From Lacinutrix sp. 5H-3-7-4 (GTDB lineage Bacteria > Bacteroidota > Bacteroidia > Flavobacteriales > Flavobacteriaceae), in assembly GCF_000211855.2 (NCBI RefSeq), contig NC_015638.1, forward strand, positions 2,577,001 to 2,641,000: 64,000 bases of DNA, written 5' to 3'. The position numbers were made by a program, and so were the translations under genes. Shown here one piece after another: positions 1-8,560 of this stretch (its first letter is position 1; each line of letters begins with the position of its first letter). Under the pieces are notes generated by a model. That model was not told where the DNA came from. It made no database searches and saw only the letters and a program-made list of their open reading frames with translations.

Positions 1-1229
1 AAAAGGAGATTAATACAGCATTAAATATATCTATATCTAAAAATGGCCCAGTACATGTAAATATCCCGTTTAATGAGCCATTATACGATATTGTAGAAGA
101 GCTAACTGTGTCACCACAGCTAATGCCTATTAAAGAAAGTAATTTAGAAATAGAAAATTTAGAAGCTTTCAAAACAATTTGGAAAGCTTCTAAACGAAAA
201 TTAGTTTTGGTAGGTGTAAATCAGCCAGACAGTGTAGCGCAAAAACACCTTGATAATTTAGCAGAAGATGATAGTGTTTTGGTACTTACAGAAACGACTT
301 CAAACATTCATCACGATAAGTTTATTCCAGGAATAGATAAGTTAATAGGAGCTTTTAATCAAGATGATTTTAAAAAATTACAACCAGAAATAGTACTTAC
401 TTTTGGAGGTTTAGTAGTCTCAAAAAAAATAAAAAAACTTTTAAGAGAATTTAAACCCAAACACCATTGGCATGTAGGAGAACACAATGCAAACGATACT
501 TTTTTTGTACTTGACAAAGTATTTAAAACTTCGGTAAATAGATTTTTTTCTAAGTTTTTAGAGAATACAACCACAGTTAAAAGTGACTACAATCCATATT
601 GGTTAGCACAATTTAATAACCGAAGAAAAAAACATAAAACATATATGGAAGCAATTCCATTTTCAGATTTTCAGGTTTTTAATCAATTATTAAGTACAAT
701 TCCAGATAATTCAATTTTACAAGTTGGTAACAGCTCAGCAATTAGGTACACGCAGCTTTTCGACTTAAATAAGACCATAAAAGTATTTTGTAATAGAGGA
801 ACCAGTGGTATAGATGGTAGTACAAGTACTGCAATAGGTACAGCAGCCATAGCACAAGAACAAACAGTATTTATAACAGGAGATTTAAGTTTTTTTTACG
901 ATAGTAATGCACTGTGGAATAAATATATACCTAAAAATTTTAGAATTATTGTAATTAATAATAGTGGTGGCGGTATTTTTAGAATACTACCAGGACATAA
1001 AAACACCAGTAATTTTGATGAATTTTTTGAAACCAAACATAATCTAACAGCTAAGCAATTATGTAGCATGTATGATTTTGAATATGTACAAGCTAATAGT
1101 GAAATAGAATTAACTCAAAATTTAACTCAATTTTATTTAAAAAGTAATAAGCCTAAGTTACTAGAAGTCTTTACTCCAAGTAAAATTAATGATACGATAC
1201 TACTTAATTATTTTAATGAAATAAAGTAA
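1..1229 (+). CDS. menD: MenD, 2-succinyl-5-enolpyruvyl-6-hydroxy-3-cyclohexene-1-carboxylate synthase (3' part)
   Basis: ThDP-dependent enzyme of menaquinone synthesis that joins isochorismate and 2-oxoglutarate in the cytoplasm. The reading frame is open from base 3 and its 5' end lies outside the window; the in-frame GTG at 108 is internal, since the residues before it (NGPVHVNIPFNEPLYD) are typical MenD. The C-terminal ThDP-binding region is visible: GTSGIDGSTSTAIGTA, then GDLSFFYD, then the INNSGGGIF segment that completes the cofactor motif. It begins a menaquinone gene group that continues with menB, menA, menC and menE downstream. Identification is secure; only the truncation limits it. 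Confidence 0.95.
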   Translation, partial: KEINTALNISISKNGPVHVNIPFNEPLYDIVEELTVSPQLMPIKESNLEIENLEAFKTIWKASKRKLVLVGVNQPDSVAQKHLDNLAEDDSVLVLTETTSNIHHDKFIPGIDKLIGAFNQDDFKKLQPEIVLTFGGLVVSKKIKKLLREFKPKHHWHVGEHNANDTFFVLDKVFKTSVNRFFSKFLENTTTVKSDYNPYWLAQFNNRRKKHKTYMEAIPFSDFQVFNQLLSTIPDNSILQVGNSSAIRYTQLFDLNKTIKVFCNRGTSGIDGSTSTAIGTAAIAQEQTVFITGDLSFFYDSNALWNKYIPKNFRIIVINNSGGGIFRILPGHKNTSNFDEFFETKHNLTAKQLCSMYDFEYVQANSEIELTQNLTQFYLKSNKPKLLEVFTPSKINDTILLNYFNEIK

Positions 1230-1348
1230 GTTAGCGAAAGTTTTTTCCTTTTATCGATATATGGTCGATAATTTATTCTTGCGTTAAAAATTTTGGTTTA
1301 AAAAAATTGTATATTTAAAGGAATTTAAAACAACTTAAAACTAAAATT

Positions 1349-1690
1349 ATGAGTAAAAGAGACGACCTTATTACTAAATATGCTGCAGATCTTAAAGACA
1401 AATGTGGTGTAAATCCCGATATGGATTTTTTAACTAAAGTTACAATTGGTTGTGGTCCTTCAATTTATAACAGAGATGCTGCAACAGTTTCTGGGTCTGA
1501 TGAAAAAGAATTAGCTACTGTTAAAAATAATTTTCTAATAAAAAAATTAGGCTTAAGTGATAGTGATGATTTAGATAAAGCTATAGATTCTGTAATAGAA
1601 ACTTACGGTCGATCTAACAAGACTAAGTATAGAGCTGTAATTTATTATTTACTAGCTAAGCATTTTAAAAAAGAGTCTGTTTACAAATAG
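1349..1690 (+). CDS. DUF2853 family small protein
   Basis: A 113-residue soluble, charged, probably all-helical protein with no signal peptide or membrane segment. The start MSKRDDLITKYAADLKDKCG and the ending with YRAVIYYLLAKHF fit the DUF2853 family, whose members are about this length and whose function is unknown. It lies between menD and cvfB, 119 bases after menD, and has its own terminator, so it need not share the menaquinone role. No catalytic motif is seen. The family name comes from recognition by eye. Confidence 0.75.
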   Translation: MSKRDDLITKYAADLKDKCGVNPDMDFLTKVTIGCGPSIYNRDAATVSGSDEKELATVKNNFLIKKLGLSDSDDLDKAIDSVIETYGRSNKTKYRAVIYYLLAKHFKKESVYK

Positions 1691-1710
1691 AATTATCTTT
1701 ATAAAATATT

Positions 1711-1745
1711 AAAAACGCTGTAACTCATATTATAGCGTTTTTTTT
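1711..1745 (+). terminator. Rho-independent terminator after the DUF2853 gene
   Basis: Inverted repeat aaaaacgctgtaa / ttatagcgtttt with a short loop, followed by a T run. It separates the DUF2853 gene from cvfB. Confidence 0.8.
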
Positions 1746-1803
1746 ATATTTAAATTTCAAATTTTATAGATTAAAAAAAATCTAATTTGATTTTTAATAT
1801 TAG

Positions 1804-1811
1804 TACTTTTG
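1804..1811 (+). promoter_or_regulatory. TAnnTTTG promoter box abutting the cvfB start
   Basis: TACTTTTG matches the Bacteroidota -7 box. It ends only four bases before the cvfB ATG, so the transcript would start at or next to the start codon (leaderless). A TTTG lies upstream at 1786-1789, at a shorter spacing than usual. The location right after a terminator supports a promoter here. Confidence 0.55.
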
Positions 1812-1815
1812 CAAA

Positions 1816-2646
1816 ATGATTAATATAGGAGAATACAATACTTTAGAAGTTTTAAGAGATACAGAGCCAGGATTATTTCTTGGAGACGAAGATGGTAACG
1901 AGGTGTTACTGCCTAATCGTTATGTGGAAGATGTTTTTAAAGTTGGAGATGATGTAGAAGTATTTATTTACTTAGATAATGATGAACGTTTAGTAGCAGT
2001 AACAGACGAGCCATATATAACAAGAGGTGATTTTGCTGTTTTACGTTGTAATGCAGTTAACGATTATGGTGCTTTTTTAGATTGGGGAATGGTAAAAGAA
2101 TTATTTTGCCCATTTAAAGAACAAGCCTTTAAAATGAAAAAAGGTGGTTGGTATTTAGTACACTGTTATTTAGACGAAAAAACCGAAAGACTTGTAGCAT
2201 CAAGTAAGACCAATAGGTTTTTAGATAATACAGTATTAACAGTAGCAGAGTTTGATAAGGTAGATTTAATAGTCTCACATCCAAGTGATATAGGGATGAA
2301 TGTTATTGTAAATGGTAAACACACAGGATTAATTTATAAGGATAATATTTTTCAGGAAATTAGTGTAGGAGATAGACTAGACGGTATAGTTAAAAAAATT
2401 AGACCTGGAAATAAATTAGATATTGCTTTAGGAGAAATAGGATATAGAAATATAGAACCTAATGCTAAAAAAATACTAGAAACCTTAGAAGATAATAGTG
2501 GCTATTTACCATTACATGATAAGTCTTCGCCAGAAGCAATAAAAGAGACTCTAGAAATGAGTAAAAAGAATTTTAAAAAAGCTATTGGTACACTTTATAA
2601 GCAAAAGCAAATCACTATAGAAAAAGAAGGTATTAGGTTAAATTAA
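1816..2646 (+). CDS. cvfB: CvfB/YitL-type S1 RNA-binding protein
   Basis: A 276-residue cytoplasmic protein with the CvfB layout: consecutive S1/OB-type RNA-binding segments over about residues 1-215 and a C-terminal winged-helix region (about 217-276, KKILETLEDNSGYLPLHDKS onward). The S1 repeat with LRCNAVNDYGAFLDWG (about residues 74-89) is typical. In Firmicutes CvfB affects virulence gene expression through RNA binding; the role in Flavobacteriaceae is not established. It has its own promoter box and a terminator, so it appears to be a single-gene unit embedded in the menaquinone region. Confidence 0.82.
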   Translation: MINIGEYNTLEVLRDTEPGLFLGDEDGNEVLLPNRYVEDVFKVGDDVEVFIYLDNDERLVAVTDEPYITRGDFAVLRCNAVNDYGAFLDWGMVKELFCPFKEQAFKMKKGGWYLVHCYLDEKTERLVASSKTNRFLDNTVLTVAEFDKVDLIVSHPSDIGMNVIVNGKHTGLIYKDNIFQEISVGDRLDGIVKKIRPGNKLDIALGEIGYRNIEPNAKKILETLEDNSGYLPLHDKSSPEAIKETLEMSKKNFKKAIGTLYKQKQITIEKEGIRLN

Positions 2647-2662
2647 TAACCATATATAACAA

Positions 2663-2705
2663 TAAAAAAAACTGTTTTCTATTAGTTTAGAGAACAGTTT
2701 TTTTA
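2663..2705. terminator. Bidirectional terminator between cvfB and the 2740-3183 gene
   Basis: A-run, stem with aaactgttttct / agagaacagttt, then a T-run. It can serve cvfB on the plus strand and the converging minus-strand gene. Confidence 0.75.
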
Positions 2706-2739
2706 TTAAATTAAGGGATATAAATAGTTTTATTAGTTA

Positions 2740-3183
2740 TTACTTTAAAACGCATTGTGACTTAGTCCAATTATAAGCCTCTGTTAATGAGTCAAAGTCT
2801 TTTTTATTAGTTTTAAAAAAAAGCTCTTCAATTTTAATAGCATTTCTTTTGTAACTGTTATAAGTAACTGTACAATAAGATCGCGCACTTTTTAATTTCT
2901 CTTTAAAGTAGTGTAAATCTAATGGCGAAACAGAGAAGTCATTAACTCTGTTGGATATATAACCATAAGGATCTTCTCTAAAATATAAGTTTATAGCATC
3001 AATTAGTAATTTGCTATTATCTATATTTAAATGCTCACCATCATGTATTTCAGATACAACTGCATCTTCAAGAAAATATAACATACCAACACTATGCTCA
3101 AAACGTTCAATAATTTTAGAGCTTAAATCAGAGTATATAATAGAGTTTTTTGGGTTCACTTTTGTAATAAATTTATTAGACAA
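2740..3183 (-). CDS. Unrecognised 147-residue protein, possibly SpoIIAA/STAS-like
   Basis: Soluble protein without signal peptide. The middle part (about residues 29-90, with YISNRVNDFSVSPLDLHYF) resembles small SpoIIAA/STAS-like proteins common in Flavobacteriaceae; this is pattern memory, not an alignment. The start is uncertain: the frame has no upstream ATG, and the only start matching the full ORF is TTG at 3183-3181, which sits directly behind a terminator-like hairpin and U-run. The first in-frame ATG is at residue 34 and would cut the domain. Transcription control by the leader hairpin is therefore plausible. Function unknown. Confidence 0.6.
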   Translation of the reverse strand: MSNKFITKVNPKNSIIYSDLSSKIIERFEHSVGMLYFLEDAVVSEIHDGEHLNIDNSKLLIDAINLYFREDPYGYISNRVNDFSVSPLDLHYFKEKLKSARSYCTVTYNSYKRNAIKIEELFFKTNKKDFDSLTEAYNWTKSQCVLK

Positions 3184-3190
3184 TAAAAAA

Positions 3191-3235
3191 AAGCTGCTAG
3201 ATTTAAAATTAGATTTTAATAAAAATCTAACAGCT
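3191..3235 (-). terminator. Terminator-like hairpin in the leader of the 2740-3183 gene
   Basis: On the minus strand agctgttagattt pairs with aaatctagcagct (13 pairs including one G-U), followed by seven T. It lies between a promoter box at 3317-3324 and the gene's TTG start, so it may be an attenuator or the 3' end of a short RNA of about 125 nt. Confidence 0.6.
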
Positions 3236-3316
3236 CATGTAGGTTATCTAGTTCGGGTAAATAATATTTTTATAAACTTTATTTTATAATAAAGATTTAA
3301 AATTTTAAAAAAGTTG

Positions 3317-3324
3317 CAAAAGTA
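3317..3324 (-). promoter_or_regulatory. Minus-strand TAnnTTTG box
   Basis: On the minus strand the sequence reads TACTTTTG. It lies about 130 bases upstream of the 2740-3183 gene and upstream of the leader hairpin. No clear -33 TTTG was found at standard spacing. Confidence 0.4.
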
Positions 3325-3641
3325 ATTACAATTTCTGTGTATTTAAAATTTTTTCACAAATGTGTATAAAGTATTTATTTTTAATAGTTTATAGAATAAT
3401 TAATAACACTACAAATATATTTTTGTTAGCTATTATTAGCGTGTTTTAAAGTCATAAAAAGATAATCTATAGTTAAAATGCTAAAAAATCAGTTTAACAG
3501 TCTGTTTTGTAGGTGTTTATTCTAGTTGTATATTTTTACATTTTATAATATCTATATAGATACTACATAATTATAATAGTAAAATTAGTACTAAACATAC
3601 TAAATTATGTATTTTTAATGCCGATTAATATAAAACACAAT
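3325..3641. other. AT-rich non-coding spacer before menB
   Basis: The gap between the divergent 2740-3183 gene and menB is about 450 bases in all. Apart from the leader hairpin and box at 3191-3324 I see only very AT-rich DNA without a convincing ORF, tRNA or repeat. The menB promoter must lie here but no clean TAnnTTTG box was found. Confidence 0.5.
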
Positions 3642-4481
3642 ATGAGCGAAATAAAATGGACTAAGGTTAAAGATTATGAAGACATAACCTATAAAAAATC
3701 CAATGGTGTAGCAAGAATAGCATTTAACAGACCTGATGTAAGAAATGCATTTAGACCAAAAACAACAAAAGAACTATACGATGCATTTTACGATGCACAA
3801 GAAGACACTAGCATAGGCGTAGTATTACTATCGGCAGAAGGTCCTTCAAGTAAAGATGGAATATACTCATTTTGTTCTGGAGGAGATCAAAAAGCTAGAG
3901 GACATCAAGGATATGTTGGTGAAGATGGTTACCATAGATTAAATATATTAGAAGTTCAAAGACTTATTCGTTTTATGCCAAAAGCTGTAATTGCTGTTGT
4001 TCCAGGTTGGGCTGTTGGTGGTGGTCACAGTTTGCATGTGGTTTGCGATTTAACTTTAGCAAGTAAAGAACATGCTATTTTTAAGCAAACAGATGCAGAT
4101 GTTACTAGTTTTGATGGTGGTTATGGTTCTGCATACTTAGCAAAAATGGTAGGTCAAAAAAAGGCAAGAGAAATCTTTTTCTTAGGAAGAAATTATAACG
4201 CTCAAGAAGCTTACGAAATGGGTATGGTAAATGCCGTAATACCTCATGATGAGTTAGAAAATACAGCATACCAATGGGCTCAGGAGATTTTAGAGAAATC
4301 ACCAACATCTATTAAAATGCTAAAATTTGCAATGAATTTAACAGATGACGGTATGGTAGGGCAACAAGTGTTTGCAGGAGAAGCAACACGTTTAGCTTAC
4401 ATGACAGATGAAGCAAAAGAAGGTAGAGATGCGTTTTTAGAAAAACGTAAACCTAACTTTCCAAAACAATGGATTCCATAA
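3642..4481 (+). CDS. menB: MenB, 1,4-dihydroxy-2-naphthoyl-CoA synthase
   Basis: Crotonase-fold enzyme that closes the second ring of the naphthoquinone from o-succinylbenzoyl-CoA. Visible motifs: NRPDVRNAFRPKT, CSGGDQKARG (oxyanion region), PGWAVGGGHSLH and SFDGGYGSAYLAK with the catalytic Ser-Asp pair. The segment FKQTDADV carries Asp where bicarbonate-dependent enzymes such as that of E. coli have Gly, so this is the type with an intrinsic carboxylate, as in Mycobacterium. I prefer the ATG at 3642 (MSEIKWTKVKDYEDITY), the usual family start; an ATG at 3618 would add eight residues. menA follows after 9 bases. Confidence 0.95.
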   Translation: MSEIKWTKVKDYEDITYKKSNGVARIAFNRPDVRNAFRPKTTKELYDAFYDAQEDTSIGVVLLSAEGPSSKDGIYSFCSGGDQKARGHQGYVGEDGYHRLNILEVQRLIRFMPKAVIAVVPGWAVGGGHSLHVVCDLTLASKEHAIFKQTDADVTSFDGGYGSAYLAKMVGQKKAREIFFLGRNYNAQEAYEMGMVNAVIPHDELENTAYQWAQEILEKSPTSIKMLKFAMNLTDDGMVGQQVFAGEATRLAYMTDEAKEGRDAFLEKRKPNFPKQWIP

Positions 4482-4490
4482 TTAAGCCAG

Positions 4491-5396
4491 ATGAAAAATA
4501 TTTCAATTTGGTTATCAGCAATAAGGCTTAGAACCTTACCGCTTTCCATTTCGGGTATAATTGTAGCAGGAAGTTTAGCAGAATATAATGGTGTTTTTGA
4601 TGCTTTAATATTTACACTAGCAATAGCAGCAACTATAAGTTATCAAATACTATCTAATCTTGCTAACGATTATGGTGATTTTGAAAAAGGTACAGATAAC
4701 GACCAAGATAGAGTTGGACCAACCAGAGCAATACAAAGTGGTAAAATTACACAATATGAAATGTTTCATGCTATTAGATTAAACATTTTAATATGTATTG
4801 TTCTAACTATCTTTTTAATTTTTACTGCTTTTGGAGTAAAACATTTGTTATTATCGTTTTTGTTTTTCTTTTTTGCATTCCTATCTGTTAGAGCAGCAAT
4901 GAAATACACAATGGGTAACAATGCTTTTGGTTATAAAGGTCTTGGAGATATTTATGTATTTATATTTTTTGGCTTGCTTAGTGTTATTGGATGTTACGTG
5001 CTTTTTGCTAAGCAGTTTGATCATGTTACCATACTTCCTGCAATAACAATAGGTTTATTAAGTGCAGGCGTATTAAATTTAAATAATATGAGAGATGCTA
5101 TTGGAGATTTAAAATCTAATAAAATCACACTAGCAGTAAAACTAGGATTTGAAAAAGCTAAAAATTACCATTATTTTTTAATTTTAGGAGGCATAGTCGC
5201 ATCTTTATTATTTGGTGTTTTATATTATGTTTCACCATTTAATCTAATATTTTTTATAGCATACATTCCATTGTTTTTACATTTAAAAAGAGTAAAAGCA
5301 ATTACAAATCCTGTAGATTTTGATCCAGAATTAAAAAAACTAGCACTGTCTACAGTCTTATTAGCACTTTTACTTGGTGCTGGACATTTACTATAA
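4491..5396 (+). CDS. menA: MenA, 1,4-dihydroxy-2-naphthoate polyprenyltransferase
   Basis: UbiA-family integral membrane prenyltransferase that attaches the isoprenoid tail to DHNA to give demethylmenaquinone. The 301 residues are mostly hydrophobic with about eight or nine membrane spans. The Asp-rich, Mg-diphosphate-binding motif is seen as NLANDYGDFEKGTDNDQD near residues 57-74, and the second conserved Asp motif is in NNMRDAIGDLKSNK near residue 200. The gene is 9 bases after menB and 3 before menC, so it is cotranscribed with them. Confidence 0.94.
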   Translation: MKNISIWLSAIRLRTLPLSISGIIVAGSLAEYNGVFDALIFTLAIAATISYQILSNLANDYGDFEKGTDNDQDRVGPTRAIQSGKITQYEMFHAIRLNILICIVLTIFLIFTAFGVKHLLLSFLFFFFAFLSVRAAMKYTMGNNAFGYKGLGDIYVFIFFGLLSVIGCYVLFAKQFDHVTILPAITIGLLSAGVLNLNNMRDAIGDLKSNKITLAVKLGFEKAKNYHYFLILGGIVASLLFGVLYYVSPFNLIFFIAYIPLFLHLKRVKAITNPVDFDPELKKLALSTVLLALLLGAGHLL

Positions 5397-5399
5397 AAT

Positions 5400-6434
5400 A
5401 TGAAAGCAGTTTACCATAAACATATTTTAAATTTTAAAATGCCAAGCGGTACATCACGAGGTATTTTAAAAACCAAAGAAACTTGGTTTATAATAATAAA
5501 AACCGAAGAAAATACCGGTATTGGCGAGTGTGGTATACTTAGAGGTTTATCTATAGACGATAGGCCAGACTACCAGCAACAATTAGAGTATACTTGTAAA
5601 AATATAGATAAAGGTTTAGAGTATTTATTAGAAAAAAATACAGCATTTCCTAGTATACAAATAGGTTTAGAAATGGCTTTTAAATCTTTAAAGGCTCAAG
5701 ATAAATTTATACTTTATCCTTCAGCTTTTACCCAAGGTCAAGCAGCAATAAACATTAATGGACTAATTTGGATGGGTACAAAAGCGTTTATGAAAGACCA
5801 AATTAAAAACAAAATTGAATCTGGTTTTAATTGTATTAAGCTTAAAATTGGTGCTATAGATTTTAATACAGAATTAGAAATATTAAAAGATATTAGAAAG
5901 CATTTCCGCGAAAGCGATATAGAGTTAAGAGTAGATGCTAATGGTGCTTTTAAACCAACCGAAGCATTAGAAAAATTAAAGCAACTATCACAGTATAATC
6001 TTCATTCTATAGAGCAACCAATAGCTGTAAAACAGTTTGATGAAATGGCTAAGCTTTGCGAACAAACACCTTTACCAATTGCTTTAGATGAAGAGTTAAT
6101 AGGTGTATTTTCTAAACACGATAAAAAACAATTATTACAAACTATAAAACCTCAATATATTATTTTAAAACCTAGTTTTATTGGTGGTTTTAACGGTACA
6201 GACCAATGGATTGAATTGGCAGAAAATAATAATATAAATTGGTGGATTACAAGTGCTCTTGAAAGTAATGTAGGTTTAAATGCAATAGCACAATATACTT
6301 ACAAAAAAAACACAACAATGCCACAAGGCTTAGGTACTGGCAGTTTATTTACAAATAATTTTGATTCGCCATTACAAGTAAAAAATGGTACATTGCAATA
6401 CAATCCAAATTTACCTTGGAATTTTAATTTATAA
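5400..6434 (+). CDS. menC: MenC, o-succinylbenzoate synthase
   Basis: Enolase-superfamily dehydratase giving o-succinylbenzoate from SHCHC. All active-site elements are present: the KLK lysines (about residues 147-149), metal ligands Asp179 (RVDANGAF), Glu205 (EQP) and Asp230 (ALDEE), and the general-base Lys257 (ILKPSFIGG). Length 344 is normal. It sits 3 bases behind menA and 3 before the CPBP gene. The codons FRESD at about 5904-5916 are written with the word TTCCGCGAAAGCG, which recurs twice elsewhere in the window. Confidence 0.93.
   Translation: MKAVYHKHILNFKMPSGTSRGILKTKETWFIIIKTEENTGIGECGILRGLSIDDRPDYQQQLEYTCKNIDKGLEYLLEKNTAFPSIQIGLEMAFKSLKAQDKFILYPSAFTQGQAAININGLIWMGTKAFMKDQIKNKIESGFNCIKLKIGAIDFNTELEILKDIRKHFRESDIELRVDANGAFKPTEALEKLKQLSQYNLHSIEQPIAVKQFDEMAKLCEQTPLPIALDEELIGVFSKHDKKQLLQTIKPQYIILKPSFIGGFNGTDQWIELAENNNINWWITSALESNVGLNAIAQYTYKKNTTMPQGLGTGSLFTNNFDSPLQVKNGTLQYNPNLPWNFNL
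5904..5916 (+). repeat. Word TTCCGCGAAAGCG (copy 1 of 3) in menC
   Basis: Encodes FRES in MenC. Same word at 25248-25260 (minus) and 30438-30450. Confidence 0.6.
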
Positions 6435-6437
6435 TTT

Positions 6438-7394
6438 ATGTATATAGCTCAAGCATATAAAGTAATGCACGAATGGTGGCGTTACTTATTAGGAATAATT
6501 ATCGCTGTAATTGGTGTATTTATATTTTCGCTTCCACATTTAGCAGCCATTTTTGTGAAAAAAATGGAAGCAAACGTAGATTTAGCAAGATTAGATGATA
6601 CTAATTATCTATTAAGTCTTTTTGATGCTAATACAAATCTGGTATTTATTTTATTACCATTTGCTGGCGGATTAATTTTTCTATTATTAGCTGTGAAATT
6701 TTTACACGCTCAAACTATAACATCTCTAACTACAGCAAGAAAAAAAATAGATTGGAAACGTATTTGGTTTGCTTTCTTTTTTTGGGGAATACTATCTTCT
6801 GGAATGGTACTTTTAGATTACTTTTTATCTCCAGATAGTTATTTAAATAATTTTGAGTTAAATAGATTTTTAATTTTAGCAGTAATCGCAATTATACTAA
6901 TTCCTTTTCAAACCAGTTTTGAGGAGTATTTATTTAGAGGCTATTTAATGCAAGGTTTAGGTGTTATAGCAAAAAACAAATGGGTGCCATTAATTTTAAC
7001 TTCTGTTATATTTGGTATGTTACACATTGCAAATCCTGAGGTAGAAAAATTAGGTTACTCTATTATGGTCTACTACATTGGTACAGGATTATTTTTAGGT
7101 ATTATAACACTTATGGATGAAGGTATGGAACTTGCTTTAGGTTTTCATGCTGCCAATAATTTATTTACAGCATTATTGGTAACAGCAAATTGGACAGCTT
7201 TTCAAACACATTCTATATTTAAAGATGTTGCAGAACCAGAACTTGGTTTTTTAGATTTAATATTACCTGTATTTATAATTTTTCCAATTTTAATTCTAAT
7301 ATTTAGTCGTCTTTATAAATGGACTAATTGGAAAGAAAAACTTTTTGGAAAAGTAATAGAACCACCAAAAGAAAACTATAAAATTCTAGATTAA
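6438..7394 (+). CDS. CPBP family intramembrane glutamic endopeptidase (CAAX protease-like)
   Basis: A 318-residue membrane protein with about seven or eight spans and the complete CPBP/Abi motif set: E162-E163-x3-R167 in FEEYLFRGY, H196 in GMLHIANPE, and H237-x3-N241 in GFHAANN. These residues form the active site of Rce1-type proteases. The substrate is unknown. The gene is tightly embedded (3-base and 1-base gaps) between menC and menE, so it is cotranscribed with menaquinone enzymes; whether it acts on that pathway is not shown. The long soluble stretch typical of CPBP N-termini is absent. Confidence 0.9.
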   Translation: MYIAQAYKVMHEWWRYLLGIIIAVIGVFIFSLPHLAAIFVKKMEANVDLARLDDTNYLLSLFDANTNLVFILLPFAGGLIFLLLAVKFLHAQTITSLTTARKKIDWKRIWFAFFFWGILSSGMVLLDYFLSPDSYLNNFELNRFLILAVIAIILIPFQTSFEEYLFRGYLMQGLGVIAKNKWVPLILTSVIFGMLHIANPEVEKLGYSIMVYYIGTGLFLGIITLMDEGMELALGFHAANNLFTALLVTANWTAFQTHSIFKDVAEPELGFLDLILPVFIIFPILILIFSRLYKWTNWKEKLFGKVIEPPKENYKILD

Positions 7395-7395
7395 A

Positions 7396-8466
7396 GTGGT
7401 GCCAGAGTATTATAAAACACACGAGCATTTTAAATTTAATGGGAAGCATTACAACGCTCAAACATTAAAAACGCTAAGCGAAACATTTTTAAAAGGTGAT
7501 GTTTTATATAAAAAAGATATAGGAACGTTTCTTTTAAATTGGTTAGATAAAAAAGAAACAATAACACTTAAAACATCTGGCTCTACAGGAAAACCTAAAA
7601 CAATAACTATTAGCAAACAGCGCATGATTAATTCTGCAATTGCTACTAGAGATTTTTTTAATTTAAAACCAGGAGATAAAGCACTTTTATGTTTACCAAC
7701 GCACTATATTGCTGGCAAAATGATGTTAGTTAGAGCGCTAATAATTGGTTTAGAAATAGATAGTATAGAACCCAAATCTAAATTAATAATAGATAAATCT
7801 AAAACGTATGATTTTGCAGCAATGGTGCCGTTACAATTGCAAAGCAATTTATATTCTGTAGATAATATAAAAACCTTAATTGTTGGAGGAGCAAAAGTAT
7901 CAACAGCATTAACAAAAACACTACAAGATTTAAAAACAACTGTTTTTGAAACTTATGGGATGACAGAAACGGTATCTCATATAGCTTTAAAGCAATTAAA
8001 TAATTTTGAAGCGCAACAGGCTTCGGGCGTATTTAAAACGTTACCAGAAGTTACTATTTCTCAAAATGAAAATAATTGCTTAGAAATTGAAGCACCTTTG
8101 CTTTCTTCGGAAAAAGTAATTACAAACGATGTAGTAAAACTCCATACAAAACAGACTTTCGAGTGGTTAGGTAGGTTTGACAATGTTATAAATTCTGGAG
8201 GTATAAAAGTATTTCCAGAACAAATTGAAAATGCTTTACAATCTAAAATTAGTAATCGTTTTTTTATAGCTTCAGAAGAAGATAAAACTTTAGGAAACCG
8301 TATAATTTTAGTTGTTGAAGGACAAAAGGATTCTATTATTTCTTCAGTATTTAATGATTTAGAACCTTATAAAAAACCAAAATACATATACTATTTAGAT
8401 GCTTTTGCCGAAACCGCTTCTGGAAAAATTCAGCGTATAAAAACATTACAATTATTAAAAAAGTAG
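7396..8466 (+). CDS. menE: MenE, o-succinylbenzoate-CoA ligase
   Basis: Adenylate-forming enzyme that activates o-succinylbenzoate to its CoA ester, the substrate of MenB. Motifs: the P-loop-like TSGSTGKPKTI (about residue 58), ETYGMTET, GRFDNVINSGGIKVFPEQIE and the C-terminal catalytic lysine in SGKIQRIKT. At 356 residues it is shorter than proteobacterial MenE but normal for Bacteroidota. There is no ATG: translation must start at one of two consecutive GTG codons (7396 or 7399), one base after the CPBP stop, which points to translational coupling. Confidence 0.92.
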   Translation: MVPEYYKTHEHFKFNGKHYNAQTLKTLSETFLKGDVLYKKDIGTFLLNWLDKKETITLKTSGSTGKPKTITISKQRMINSAIATRDFFNLKPGDKALLCLPTHYIAGKMMLVRALIIGLEIDSIEPKSKLIIDKSKTYDFAAMVPLQLQSNLYSVDNIKTLIVGGAKVSTALTKTLQDLKTTVFETYGMTETVSHIALKQLNNFEAQQASGVFKTLPEVTISQNENNCLEIEAPLLSSEKVITNDVVKLHTKQTFEWLGRFDNVINSGGIKVFPEQIENALQSKISNRFFIASEEDKTLGNRIILVVEGQKDSIISSVFNDLEPYKKPKYIYYLDAFAETASGKIQRIKTLQLLKK

Positions 8467-8560
8467 GGTTTACTCATTAAAAGTAACTGTTTACTCATTG
8501 GGTATTTTTTAAAACAAGCTTTGGTTATAGTTTTATTATAAACTTTAAAACCATAGCATC

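Noticed and set aside
3011-3289. Plus-strand 92-residue ORF
   Set aside because: It is the complement of the 2740-3183 gene and its leader hairpin, with no promoter and no recognisable product.
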